A stretch of DNA of 64,000 bases from Lepisosteus oculatus. Its lineage: Eukaryota; Chordata; Actinopteri; Semionotiformes; Lepisosteidae. Below are positions 32,426 through 43,113 of this stretch, piece by piece (within the stretch, counting starts at the first letter, position 1; the number at the start of each line of letters is the position of its first letter). The stretch is taken from positions 44,028,490 to 44,092,489 of the forward strand of contig NC_090709.1 of assembly GCF_040954835.1 (NCBI RefSeq), given 5' to 3'. The notes below the pieces were generated by a model that worked only from the letters and a program-made list of their open reading frames with translations, had not been told where the DNA came from and ran no database searches. Both the position numbers and the translations under genes were made by a program.

Positions 32426-32554
32426 GGTTTGCGTACCACGATATACCTTTATCTAAATCGTCAATTGTCTTGCAATGTAGAAATCTCTGTAATAATAAGA
32501 AAAGAAAAGTAGTTAATAATCCTTTGACAAAGTAACGGGCATCCTTCACTGCTT

Positions 32555-32597
32555 GTCAGGATGGCTGAGTGGTCTTAGATGCCAGCCTCAAGAACTC
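32555..32597 (+). pseudogene. 5' half of tRNA-Leu (CAA)
   Basis: GTCAGGATGGCTGAGTGG and CCAGCCTCAAGAACT match the acceptor, D arm and anticodon loop of tRNA-Leu(CAA), then similarity stops. It lies just upstream of a fold-back MITE. Confidence 0.7.
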
Positions 32598-32637
32598 AAT
32601 CGTGTGTAGTTACAGTTGTTATTCACAACCCGGATTT

Positions 32638-32997
32638 CTATGGAAGCCCGTTTCCGCCAGGGAGTAAAAAAAAAAAAACCCGCTATGGTATCTCAGAATT
32701 CCGACTTAGCAACTCAGTATTGCGACTTAGTAACTCAGAATTCCTACTTCATATCTCACATTTGCGACTTCGAAATAGCCCATATTTCAATGTCTGTCCT
32801 TTTGTTATTGTAACGGATTCGGGTTCTAGGGCTTGTGCCCTCGCAGCTCCCACCCTAGTTCGTGCCTCACTGCATTGGCTCGAACTCAGGTCTTGCCAGC
32901 TGAGCTAAAGAAGACCCTTTTTAAGTAAAAAAGGACATACAATGAGATACCATAGCGCGTTTTTTTTTTACTCCCTGACGGAAACGGGCTTCCATAG
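32638..32997. mobile_element. fold-back MITE, copy 1 (360 bp)
   Basis: The ends are inverted repeats of about 50 bp: CTATGGAAGCCCGTTTCCGC at the left and its complement at the right. ATTT flanks both sides (32634-32637 and 32998-33001) and may be a target duplication. The inner arms (CAGAATTCCGACTTAG series) are partly inverted too. The centre holds a tRNA-like stretch, read on the minus strand as TTTAGCTCAGCTGGCAAGAC then GAGTTCGAGCC. It has no transposase; a non-autonomous DNA element. Confidence 0.85.
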
Positions 32998-33001
32998 ATT
33001 T

Positions 33002-33924
33002 CCCTTCATGTTCATTAAGATGTGTAATTTGTATGTTGCTTATATAAGAACAGTTTCTTCAAAAGTTCTGTCAATTAACAGTGGAGAGCTAGCCGATGTA
33101 CGTTTTCATGAAAACTCTCTTTAAGGCGATTACAAGTATCTTGAGCAAATCTGCGTCATATTTTTTTTTTAAAAGTTTAGCTCAAGATGCAACAGGAGTA
33201 TACATGAATTCTCCCGCCCTACATTCCAAGATATGGAATCTTATTTTTCTTGAAGTGTCTGATGTTGGTCGTTATTGGAAATTGCCCGGTGATATCGACT
33301 CAGGTACTCAGTTGTTACGTGCTGTAATTCGATACATGCAAAGCATTTATATTCCCTCAAATTATTAATAAGGCCAATAATGTATTAAACATTACATGCC
33401 ACTTTTTCTCTAGATGATATTCACGATGGAACAGTGAGAAAGGCATGCCTAGATGTGCTTGAACCAGCACCTTACTATCGTTTTAGTCCCGACCTGACCG
33501 CACTGAGCAATGGTACGACAGAGACTCCAACGGGTCGGTTTTCTCCTTTTACAGTTTTTGGGAAAAAATAATCTGCACTTTTAAGCAAGTATTTTATTTC
33601 AAATTTTGCATAGTGTAAGTTTTTCTTGGAAAACGTTGTTTCAGAAAGAAACTGAGTTGATGGGAATAGCCCTGTCAGTAGAATATCGAACTTTTCATCT
33701 CAGCTAGTTCTTCTGTGGAACAGGCTTCAGAACTCTAAGTACAACGCCTTTGATGTCATTTTATTTCTACAGCAGACGCATCCGGAATGTTTTTTTTTTA
33801 CTTTTTATTTGAACAACAAAATAGATTCAATATAAACAAGAGCACTTATAACATCAGTAGAATCGTCAAGGGTACATAAAATAATACAATTACACTTTCT
33901 GAAAACGATTAAACTCGGTAAATC
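33002..33924. other. spacer with one dispersed repeat
   Basis: 33705-33924 is a diverged copy of 24970-25200. A 90-residue open frame at 33096-33368 shows no domain I recognise. 33440-33530 may hold another decayed tRNA-like segment, which I cannot assign. Confidence 0.35.
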
Positions 33925-34723
33925 ACCGGGGTAAAGTTAGCTTGAAGTTCGAAAACGATTTTGGCACGCCTGTAGCGGTTTCACGAAATCTCTTAGAGTT
34001 ACAAAAACACTTGCTTTGTGTATAAAATACATTGTGGATGATTTCTCAGCCTTTACTTTTTCGTTTTTATGACATTTTTTTGACCAAGCACGAATATTCC
34101 TTTGTCCATATCTCCGCAATGGAAGCACAGAACGCCTTCAAACCAAAAGCATTTTAAAGACCACGATTTGTGGATATTTCCACAGCCTTTACATCAAACT
34201 ATCGGTGAGCTAATTATCTTTTTTAAAACCTCCGGTTTTTCATCGATGCGTAATTACGCACGAACTGGAACCCGGGGGACCGCTGTGTGCACACGTTCAC
34301 AAAGCGAGAAATACTGTTCAATACGGCTTCATGCGAAAAACCCGTATATGACCATAGGAAGCAGAACAGCGCGGTATCCAATTACCCAGACTGTAAGCAC
34401 GGGAATAAAGCTTTGTCTGATTTCTGAAACCCTTCCTTTACGTCCTGTTTTCATTCAGGTAAGGGTCAACTATATTCACAATACTACTGACAGCAGGAAG
34501 ATTAAAATATTCTTTACTCAGCAGCTTATTAAAAACAGCTCCCATGATGTTCATACCGACTTTTTACACAGAACACTGACACAGCTTTGCGTTCTGAATC
34601 TCTTTTTCTCTTGCTTTTATTTAATGTGGCACAATGCACTGGGATAGGGGTATTCTGTTCACAAACCAATAGCATTTAAACCACAGCACCCACAATGCTG
34701 CAGGTAAGTGTTTTGCACACTAA
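33925..34723 (+). repeat. ~795-bp dispersed repeat, copy 2
   Basis: Starts ACCGGGGTAAAGTTAGCTTG and ends near GTAAGTGTTTTGCACAC. It is the same sequence as 15467-16257 and 46911-47707 (those on the minus strand). The frame 34102-34647 is open for 181 codons, the last 134 of which parallel the frames in the other copies. Confidence 0.88.
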
Positions 34724-34993
34724 GCAGGTCATCTGACTATTCCCAGCTTTGTTTTGGGTTATGGAACCTTTCTTTTTTTATAATTTTCTGAAGATAACAC
34801 TACAGGTAACACACTAGGGTAGGTGGGTATTCTTCATGGCTCAATAGCATTTCAAATACAGCACCCACACTGCTGAAACCAAGTGTTTTACACACCAGAC
34901 AGGCCCCCTAACTTTATATAACCTTGCTGTGGCTGTGGCCCCTTTCTTTATTTTGTAATGATTTTCTGAAGATAACACTACAGGTAATATAGT
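34724..34993. repeat. ~178-bp satellite, first block (about 1.5 units)
   Basis: The unit contains TTTTCTGAAGATAACACTAC, CAGGTAATACACTGGGACAG, CTCAATAGCATTTCAAATAC and AAACCAAGTGTTTTACACAC. It is a diverged relative of the 3' flank of the ~795-bp repeat (AATAGCATTTAAACCACAGC, GTAAGTGTTTTGCACAC). Confidence 0.85.
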
Positions 34994-35790
34994 ACCGGGG
35001 TAAAGTTAGCTTGAAGTTCGAAAACGATTTTGGCACGCCTGTAGCGCTTTCACGAAATCTCTTAGAGTTACAAAAACACTTGCTTTGTGTATAAAATACA
35101 TTGTGGATTATTTCTCAGCCTCTACTTTTTCGTTTTTATGACATTTTTTTGACCAAGCACGAATATGCTTTTGTCCATATCTCCGCAATGGAAGCACAGA
35201 ACGCCTTCAAACCAAAAGCATTTTAAAGACCACGACTTGTGGATATTTCCACAGCCTTTACATCAAACTATCGGTGAGCTAATTATCTTTTTTTAAACCT
35301 CCGGTTTTTCATCGATGCGTAATTACGCACGAACTGGAACCCGGGGGACCGCTGTGTGCACACGTTCACAAAGCGAGAAATACTGTTCAATACGGCTTCA
35401 TGCGAAAAACCCGTATATGACCATAGGAAGCAGAACAGCGCGGTCTCCAATTACCCAGACTGTAAACACGGGAATAAAGCTTTTTTTGATTTCTGAAACC
35501 CTTCCTTTACGTCCTGTTTTCATTCAGGTAAGGGTCAACTATATTCACAATACTACTGACAGCAGGAAGATAAAAATATTCTTTACTCAGCAGCTTATTA
35601 AAAACAGCTCCCATGATGTTCATACCGACTTTTTACACAGAACACTGACAGCTTTGTGTTCTGAATCTCTTCTTCTCTTGCTTTTATTTAATGTGGCACA
35701 ATGCACTGGGTATGGGTATTCTGTTCACAAACCAATAGCATTTAAACCACAGCACCCACAATGCTGCAGGTGAGTGTTTTGCACACTAAG
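34994..35790 (+). repeat. ~795-bp dispersed repeat, copy 3
   Basis: Direct duplicate of 33925-34723, about 1070 bp downstream. Small indels relative to copy 2 alter the end of its open frame (35315-35773). Confidence 0.88.
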
Positions 35791-36790
35791 CAGGTCATCT
35801 GACTATTCCCAGCTTTGTTTTGGGTTATGGAACCTTTATTTTTTTATGATTTTCTGAAGATAACACTACAGGTGGGATGGGTGGGTTGTCTTCATGGCTC
35901 AATAGCATTTCGAATACAGCACCCACTCTGCTGAAACCAAGTGTTTTACACACCAGACAGGCCCCCAAACCTCATACAACCTTACTGTGGCTGTGGCCCC
36001 TTTCTTTAATTTTTTATGATTTTCTGAAGATTACACTACAGGTAATACACTGGGACAGGTGGGTCGTCTTCATGGCTCAATAGCATTTCAAATACAGCAC
36101 CCACTCTGCTGAAACCAAGTGTTTTACACACCAGACAGGCCCCCGAACCTCATACAACCTTACTGTGGCTGTGGCCCCTTTCTTTATTTTGTAATGAGTT
36201 TCTGAAGATAACACTACAGGTAATACACTGGGACAGGTGAGTCGTCTTCATGGCTCAATAGCATTTCAAATACAGCACCCGCTCTGCTCAAACCAAGTGT
36301 TTTACACACCAGACAGGCCCCCAAACCTCATACAACCTTACTGTGGCCCCTTTCTTTAATTTTTTATGATTTTCTGAAGATTACACTACAGGTAATACAC
36401 TGGGACAGGTGGGTCGTCTTCATGGCTCAATAGCATTTCAAATACAGCACCCACTCTGCTGAAACCAAGTGTTTTACACACCAGACAGGCCCCCAAACCT
36501 CATACAACCTTACTGTGGCTGTGGCCCCTTTCTTTATTTGGTAATGAGTTTCTGAAGATAACACTACAGGTAATACACTGGGACGGGTGGGTCGTCTTCA
36601 TGGCTCAATAGCATTTTAAATACAGCACCCACTCTGCTGAAACCAAGTGTTTTACACACCAGACATGCCCCTGGACCTCGTACAACCTTGCTGTGGCTGT
36701 GGCCCCTTTCTTTAATTTTTTATGATTTTCTGAAGATTACACTACAGGTAATACACTGGGACAGGTGGGTCGTCTTCATGGCTTCATGAT
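35791..36790. repeat. ~178-bp satellite, main block (about 5-6 units)
   Basis: The TCTGAAGATAACACTACAGG landmark recurs at about 35855, 36024, 36202, 36374, 36553 and 36732, spacings of 172-179 bp. Alternate units share variants (GATTACAC versus GATAACAC; GATTTTC versus GAGTTTC), suggesting a two-unit higher-order repeat. Confidence 0.9.
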
Positions 36791-37330
36791 TTTTTGACTG
36801 TAATCAAGTGTTGTGCACACAAGGCAGGCCTCCTGACCTTTCACAGTCATGCTTTGTTGTTAGAAACTTTAATTCTCTTTTTAGGATTTTTTGAACATGG
36901 GAACTTCCACCGAGATGAATGAGGTGCTCTTCAATAGCTTTTTCATCTATACACACAAGCGTATGTAACCAAGACACTCAGAACCAACAGAATCAACGTG
37001 AAGTCATAGAAAATCAAGAATGCCCCCGAGACATCTGCACCCCCCTCTTGGACCACTCTGGTATCAACACCCCCAAACCAATCCATACCAGCTAACAAGA
37101 CTCAGAATCGGTGCAACCCTCCAACCTGGACCAAGAGCAGGATGGGACAAGTACCTGCACCACACTACGCACCCCTCATCCAGACCAGCAGGACAGCCAG
37201 ACAGCACCATCATGACACACATAATGAGATCACTCTCTGTCAGTATGTGTAACATTCTGGGCCTGGGCTCCTCTGTATTTTGGCTGAAGGGAGTTCAACA
37301 ACATTATTAAACCGACTGACATCATAATCT
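36791..37330. other. spacer; unassigned 96-codon frame
   Basis: 37020-37310 is open on the plus strand with proline-rich sequence (PPRHLHPPLGPLWYQHPQ) that does not match a family I know. It could be a decayed LINE or satellite by-product. Confidence 0.3.
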
Positions 37331-37331
37331 G

Positions 37332-37373
37332 ACAAGATACATTGTTTAGGGGAGACTAAACAATGTATCTTGT
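37332..37373. other. perfect 18-bp inverted repeat (hairpin)
   Basis: Arms 37332-37349 (ACAAGATACATTGTTTAG) and 37356-37373 are exact complements, separated by the six bases GGGAGA. It could be a small fold-back element, a cruciform or an RNA hairpin. There is no second copy in the window. Confidence 0.9.
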
Positions 37374-37428
37374 GTGAACGAGAGAAAAAGATCAGTGTAA
37401 ATTCACTTCATTAGACTGACGGTGTGTA

Positions 37429-37500
37429 TAGCAATGGATGGTTCCGATACATCGACCTCTGGGTTATGGGCCCAGCACGCTTCCGCTGCACCACTCTGCT
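37429..37500 (-). pseudogene. initiator tRNA-Met (CAT), degraded
   Basis: The 72-base minus-strand sequence matches initiator tRNA-Met through the D arm, the GGGCCCATAACCC anticodon arm (CAT, with the three G-C pairs typical of initiators) and AGGTCGATG. The conserved A58 of the T loop is G, the T stem has a mismatch next to the loop, and the acceptor has an A-A mismatch plus a wobble. It is probably a recent pseudogene; expression cannot be excluded. Confidence 0.75.
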
Positions 37501-38440
37501 GACAGCTGTCATGGTGTGATTCAACACAACTGCTCTATCTTTGCTTTCTAAAAGTGCGCCCGAGATGAAAAGTTTCAACGGCAAACACAGACGTCACTTT
37601 GAGCACTTGGTCTTTTATAGTACGAATCATCACACGCTGCTCTACATGGGCGTGTCTTCAAGATCGTTGAGAACCAAACCTTTTGCTTTCCGAGGCAACT
37701 GATTCTTTCCTTGTTAATTCACAAATCTTCAATGGGAATCAGTGAAACGAAAACCAAACACGTACACACTCGCGTCCTAGCCTGAAAGAAAAATGATGGA
37801 AGCACTTGAGGAATAACAAGAGTAGTCTGAACAGCTCCAGTCTATCAACTGCTCTACAAAGTGATCGCTACTTCCACACCCAGTTTATAACGCTGAAAAT
37901 GATTCAGGAAGCACAGCAAAGTTCTAAAAGCAGTGGTTGAAAAGCGTCTAGATACATAAAATGACAATTTCTCAAAAGTAAAATCTTCAGCTTTTAAATA
38001 TTGTCATCCATATATTTTCGTTTTTCTCTTTTTTACATAACACGCTTTCGAGAAATAGACTGTCTTGTAATGAAGGCTGCATTAGAAAATGTGTGTCTAA
38101 ATTAAAATCGGGTTTATGACTTCTGCGTTTTTCAGCTTTCTTAGCGCTTGGGTCTCGATTCAGATATTGCAATGAAAGCAACAGGGGAGTAAGTTTTCCT
38201 TTTCTAAATCAAAGGTGATCTGCTCACAAGGAAGTATAAAAACTTCAGCGTTTACTTTTTGAAGACCGCAAATTGTCGAAACACTATTGCTTCATAAACT
38301 AATAAGTAAGGTTTCTGAGCACGCATTGTATTACTAATGCTGTTATTAATAAAAAAAAAGCTTAAATTCACATAATGGAATTTGGACTGCTCAAAGTAGT
38401 CTATTCTTTGTACGACTTTACTTGCCCGCTGAGTAGAGTT
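37501..38440. other. spacer, nothing recognised
   Basis: AT-rich; no tRNA, coding or repeat signal seen. Confidence 0.4.
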
Positions 38441-38800
38441 TAAAGCAACGGCAGCAGAAGTAGCAGTAATAGCAACAACGTGGTTTGAGTGTCACAATAC
38501 ACTCTGTGAAATTATTGCGGCTTCAGATCGTTTTGTTCTGTTGAAGCTGCCTACAGGCTCTGAATTGCTGACATTGGCTGTGATCTTTTTTCAGGTTTCA
38601 TGTAATTCTTCACATATTTGAAATATTTAATTCGGGTTCGCCTAATACACGGTGCAAACCGTACCTGCAGCAGAATGCTGTGGCACATGAAGCCGTTTTG
38701 TTTATCGGTTGTAAGGATATAGGAGCGTACTACAAATCGAGCAAGCGAAAAGAAAATTAAACAGGAGTCACTTTTTGGATTGCTAATTCATTGTGCTCTG
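38441..38800 (+). repeat. tRNA-locus spacer shared with 61180-61560
   Basis: GAAGTAGCAGTAATAGCAA, GGGTTCGCCTAAT, AATGCTGTGGCACATGAAGC, AAATCGAGCAAG and AAACAGGAGTCACTT occur in the same order at 61180-61560, upstream (plus coordinates) of the Leu-CAA gene. A short third piece lies at 61945-62010. Confidence 0.85.
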
Positions 38801-38805
38801 TTCGT

Positions 38806-38831
38806 CTAGGTTCAAATCCTATCCTTGTCAT
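38806..38831 (+). pseudogene. tRNA 3' fragment (T arm)
   Basis: CTAGGTTCAAATCCTAT forms a T arm, followed by CCTTGTC, in the position where the related spacer at 61.5 kb leads into a tRNA. Identity cannot be told. Confidence 0.4.
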
Positions 38832-39677
38832 GGTTAAGGCCTGAGACGTGTGTGTTTTTTCTAAACGGTGTTTGCATTTGTTTCCTCTTTACTCCTGTAA
38901 ACTCAGGATTTTTTTTTCCTTGGTGGCAACAATACGCTTCTGTAATACAGTAAATGGTAGACTCTGCTTTCAAATGAGCTGCACCAGGCATTCGGATACA
39001 GAAAAACACAGGGATTTAAAATTCAGGAATATGAATGGCCAATTGCTTACAGCTAGGGTTTTTACGTTTTCTTATTTAGCGATTTGTGTATCAATCTTTT
39101 AACAATTCATTAAAATGCTAACAATATGTAAAATCAAAACAACAGCACCGATAAATGCCGGGGAGACAGGTAGTTTTTTTTTCATCAGATGCCAATCTCT
39201 AATGCTGTGTGTGAGAGCTTACGTACCTTTCCTTTTCTCACATTTTCTGACAACTATTCCAAAGGGGCACCCTGTCAGCTCCTAATACTTTTTAAAAGTC
39301 TGCCTGCATGTTTGATTATTGTCGTTTTATTTAGAAAAAGTTCAATATTGATCATAACTAAAGAAAATTAGGATCACGAAGAAAAAAAGGGCTGAAGATG
39401 CGAGTCGCTCTTGAATCAAAGCTGGGCGACACGGGCTTCTGTTCTGATATGATTGTACGAGAAGCAGGAGGAATCTCTTCTCTCCTATGGAGCATGAGCT
39501 GAATCAGGAGTGAGACATTTCGTATGCTCGTGCATATGTTAACACATGACCTACATCGTAAAACTAAATTAAAAACTAACATTAAGTTGTCAAAGACATT
39601 CATTTATATACAAACAAGAGACAGACATAGTAATGATTCTACATTAACTTGTCCTGCACTGATCAGACTAATTGAAA
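38832..39677. other. spacer, nothing recognised
   Basis: Short open frames only; no domain or RNA gene recognised. Confidence 0.4.
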
Positions 39678-39678
39678 T

Positions 39679-40123
39679 GTATGAAAGCCCGTTTCCGCCA
39701 GGGAGTTACAAAAAAACGCGCTATGGTATCGCAGAATTCCGACTAAGTAACTCAGAATTGCGACTTAGTAACTCACAACTCCGACTTTATATCTCACATT
39801 TGCAACTTCGAAATAGCCCATATTTCATTTTCTGTCCTTTTGTTATTGTAACGGATTCGGGTTCTAGCTAGCAAGGCCTGGGTTTGAGCCAATATAGTGA
39901 GGCACGAAGTAGGGTGGGAGCGGCGAGGGCACAAGCCCTAGAACCCGAATTCGTTACAATAACAAAAGGTCAGACAATGAAATATGGGCTTTTCGAAGTC
40001 GCAAATGTGAGAGATAAAGTCAAAATTCTGAGTTTTTATGTCGCAATTCTATGATTCTAAGTCACAATTCTGAGATACCATAGTGCGTTTTTTTTACTCC
40101 CTGGCGGAACCGGGCTTCCATAG
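39679..40123. mobile_element. fold-back MITE, copy 2 (~445 bp)
   Basis: Same family as 32638-32997: left end TGAAAGCCCGTTTCCGCCAG, right end the complement of CTATGGAAGCCCGGTTCCGC. It is longer and more completely palindromic, with both arms reading through the ACGGATTCGGGTTCTAG / complement pair. The centre again holds the tRNA-like GGGTTTGAGCC and GAGGCACGAAGTAGGG stretch. Confidence 0.85.
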
Positions 40124-40620
40124 GTTCTCAGTGCTGCGAAGCAAAAGCAATCTCTGGAAAATCAGACAAATTATTATCAGATCATGTCAAAAGCTGATCA
40201 GTATTTCTTTACTGGGAAGCAAAGAAATGCTTGTATTACACATTTTAATATGACATGCAATTACACATGAAAAATAGTAAAATTATTTTCATTGCGGTAC
40301 GTGTTGATAGAACAGCCCCCTCGATAAAAGAAAGTGTGGACGGACTTGTCGCATGTTCCGTACTCTGTCTGACAGCGAGTTTAACACACTTTCCACGGAA
40401 ATTAGAAACTAATTGAACAATAAATTAATCTGAGCAAATTTTACACGTGTGGGTGATTTAATTCTGTCGAAATTGCGTGGAACTCCTCCGCTGAGGTCAG
40501 ATACACACGGGAAAATGTTCAGGCGGCTTCACGGAGTCCCGCCTCAGACTGAAATCAGGTTCTAATTAGACGCTGAGAACAATCCGGATCTCTGTATGTA
40601 ATTGATTGTGTTGATTGTGT
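40124..40620. other. upstream region of the ZP3-type gene
   Basis: No repeat recognised. It contains a CACGTG E-box near 40445, about 235 bp upstream of the inferred transcription start. Confidence 0.4.
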
Positions 40621-40623
40621 GAC

Positions 40624-40657
40624 CAGGTGTGCGGTAACAGGTCCTGCCAGTATAAAA
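40624..40657 (+). promoter_or_regulatory. ZP3 core promoter: E-box and TATA box
   Basis: CAGGTG (40624-40629) lies 21 bases before TATAAAA (40651-40657). Transcription should begin near 40680. Egg-coat genes of vertebrates are driven in oocytes by E-box binding FIGLA/TCF heterodimers, so this pair fits oocyte expression; that last step is inference. Confidence 0.75.
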
Positions 40658-40759
40658 ACCTAGTCACCGCGTTCACACTTTATGCTTTCTTGCTTCAACA
40701 CAGTTTATTGGTTTACTTATTTTACTCCTGTAGCAATTGAGCGGGACGTTAATTTGGCG

Positions 40760-43048
40760 ATGCGCTCGTTTCTCTTTATGCTGTGCCTGTGCACAGGGGC
40801 CGGGCTCCCCGCACTGGTTTCCGCCGGGCCGGCTGGCTGGGACTCTCGGGAATTGGCGCTCCAGGCCGACCTCCCGGCTCCTGAAGACGCAGCCCAGTTG
40901 GAGGACTTGAACCTGGCAGATGCGCCCTCCGAAGACCTGTCTGCAAGCGAGAACGACTCGCAGTCCTTGGCTCCCGACTTTCGCCGCCTTCCCGTGTCCA
41001 GAGACGCGTACTCGCCCTACTTCGACAAGGAGAAGATGAAGCCCGAAGCCGGCAGCCGCCCCTTACCCGCCTACATCAAGAGCGTCCTGTTTCCTCCCCA
41101 GCGAGGGCGGCAGCCGGCTCGCCCGGCCATCGGGGGCACCCGAGGAGTGGCTGTGTGGTGCGACTCCAGCAGGATGTACGTGAGGGTCAGTCGGCTCCTG
41201 TTCGGCTTCAGCTGTCGGCCATCGGAGGTGACCTTGGGCAACTGCAGCGTCAGCCGAACCACACGCAGTTACTTCTACTTCATCTACGGGCTTCACGAGT
41301 GCGGCACCGAGCGATCGGTAAGCGGGTCTTCATCTACAGGCAGTGTATCGACGTGAGCTGTAGGGCCAGTGTCGGGGTTGCCTTTCCTGGGAATATCCCT
41401 TCCTCTGTGACCCTGCAGGTTGTCCAGGGCCGCTTGGTGTACTCCAACACTCTCCGCTATGCCCCGCCCTCCTCCAGTGCACCTGTGCATCGCTTCATTC
41501 CCTTCTCTGTGCCGGTCAAGTGCTCCTACAACAGGTAGGCAGGGCTCTGCTGCTGAGAAGCCACTAGGAAAGTGTCCAGATGCCCCTCATCCCCTCTGTT
41601 CTGCAGGTTCCACTACTCCTACAAGGTTGGCTATGTCCCCACGTGGGCCAGGAGAAGGACCTTCTTCAAGGACCTGAAGAACAAACACAGCTTTGTGCTG
41701 CTCACCACCAACTGTAAGCTCCTTGAGTGAGTGGCTCCTCCTGCCTGCAGGGGGTGCTGTGTGCAGGTGTAATGCTGCCTCTCTCTCTCCAGCCCGCTGG
41801 GTCCGGCTCTCTCCTAAGGATGAGTACTTCCTGGGTCAGCCCATGTACTTCCAGTCCACTGCCTACTTTGCCACAGCAGAGCAGAGGCTGTACATCCACT
41901 CGTGTTATGTAACGGAGAAACCAGACCAGCACTCCCAGCCCCGTTTCCCTGTGATCGACAACTTGGGGTACGGCCCCTTCTGGGAGGGGAGGTGGGCAGG
42001 AGCCCTGAGAGCCTGCAGGGGTTCATCCTTGTCCTTGTCCCCAGGTGCATGGTGGACAGCAAGGCAGATGGCTGCCTGTCCAGGTTTGTCCCCTCCAAGC
42101 AGAAGGATGTGCTCCGCTTCACAATTGATGCCTTCCTCTTCCAGAAGAAGCTGTCCAGGAAGGTACTGCTCTCAAAGGCTGCTCAGCCTTCTTGCTCTAC
42201 TGATCCATGGTCTGCTTTCACATCCATGATCTAGATGTGAACCAGACTGTGGCAGCTGTAGTGCCTAGAGCTGCCAGCTTGCCTTCACTGATGGCAGAAG
42301 GTCTTTCTCTGTCCCTCTATTGGCCTTGATCCCTTAATGCTGTGACCTTCCCTCTTGCAGCATGAAGTGACTGAGCTGTACATGCACTGTGTCATGGCTG
42401 TGGCTCCTGCTAAAGCAACACCAGGGACCAAGTCCTGCACCTACAACAGGGAGGCTAAGAGGTACTTCTGCAAGGAGCCTGCTGAGGGTGCTCTGGGACA
42501 TGCCAGGTTTAGGCCTCACCTGTCCTCCTCCTCTCCTCCAGGTGGGAGGAGCTGTATGGTGACCATGAGGTCTGTGCCTGCTGTGAGTCCAGGTGTGCTG
42601 GCAGTCGGAATGAAGGTGGGTCTGGTTCTCTATCCCTTGTGGATGCATCTCTGCCCAAGAGACAACCATGCTTGGACAACTGAGGAATGATCCCGTGCTG
42701 GACAAAGGGACTGTTTAGATGAGTAGACTGTGGGTCTCTTGGTATAGCGGATCCCTCACTCCTGGGTGCTGCTTGTCCACAGGTCCCAGGAGCCTGGTGA
42801 CCAGTAGTCGGGTGGCTGTGGCACCAGTAGAAGCTCCTCTGGATGTGGGAGCTGACTGGACTGAGGATGAGGAAGGAGACCCTCAGACCTCCAGTGAAGA
42901 TGCTGAGAGCACCAGTGAGGATGTGGAGGGAGCAGATGACTTTGGAGATGTTGGCCAGTGGACAGGTAGGGTCTGGCAGGAGGAGCTCCTGTAGGGGTGG
43001 TGTCCTGCAGTGTAGCTGGATTGTTCTCCTTCCTCCCCAGGTGCCTGA
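40760..43048 (+). CDS. zp3: zona pellucida sperm-binding protein 3 (ZP3) family, nine exons
   Basis: Secreted egg-coat glycoprotein of the ZP3 (ZPC) family, which polymerises with other ZP proteins into the vitelline envelope around the oocyte. Exons: 40760-41317, 41419-41534, 41607-41713, 41793-41967, 42045-42162, 42361-42461, 42542-42615, 42783-42965, 43041-43048. All introns are GT-AG, 72-198 bp, and the joined frame gives 479 residues. Residues 1-22 are a signal peptide (MRSFLFMLCLC). An acidic N-terminal stretch follows, then ZP-N with Cys 134, 152, 162 and 181. ZP-C has YVPTW, YFLGQPMYFQ, TPGTKSCTYN and a CACCESRC cluster. A Ser/Glu/Asp-rich tail ends the protein. I see no transmembrane segment, as in most fish ZP3. 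An earlier in-frame ATG at 40682 sits almost at the cap site and lacks a signal peptide, so I prefer 40760. Which fish ZP3 paralogue this is cannot be settled here. Confidence 0.93.
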
Positions 43049-43113
43049 ATGAAGGCTCCAGCCTGGCCCTTGTGACTCTCCTGCCTCCACTTGCCTTGTA
43101 ATGGCAACATCTC

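Noticed and set aside
32579-32908. 109-codon frame near the MITE
   Set aside because: It is mostly the palindromic MITE arms in translation; the partner copy at 39524-39871 behaves the same way.
34102-34647. 181-codon frame as a real gene
   Set aside because: It lies wholly in the dispersed ~795-bp repeat. Copies differ mainly by residue-changing substitutions, and one copy is frameshifted; no family match. Kept only as a finding to test.
40682-40759. The upstream in-frame ATG as the ZP3 start
   Set aside because: It lies within a few bases of the expected cap site and would bury the signal peptide behind 26 extra residues. The ATG at 40760 gives a normal signal peptide.
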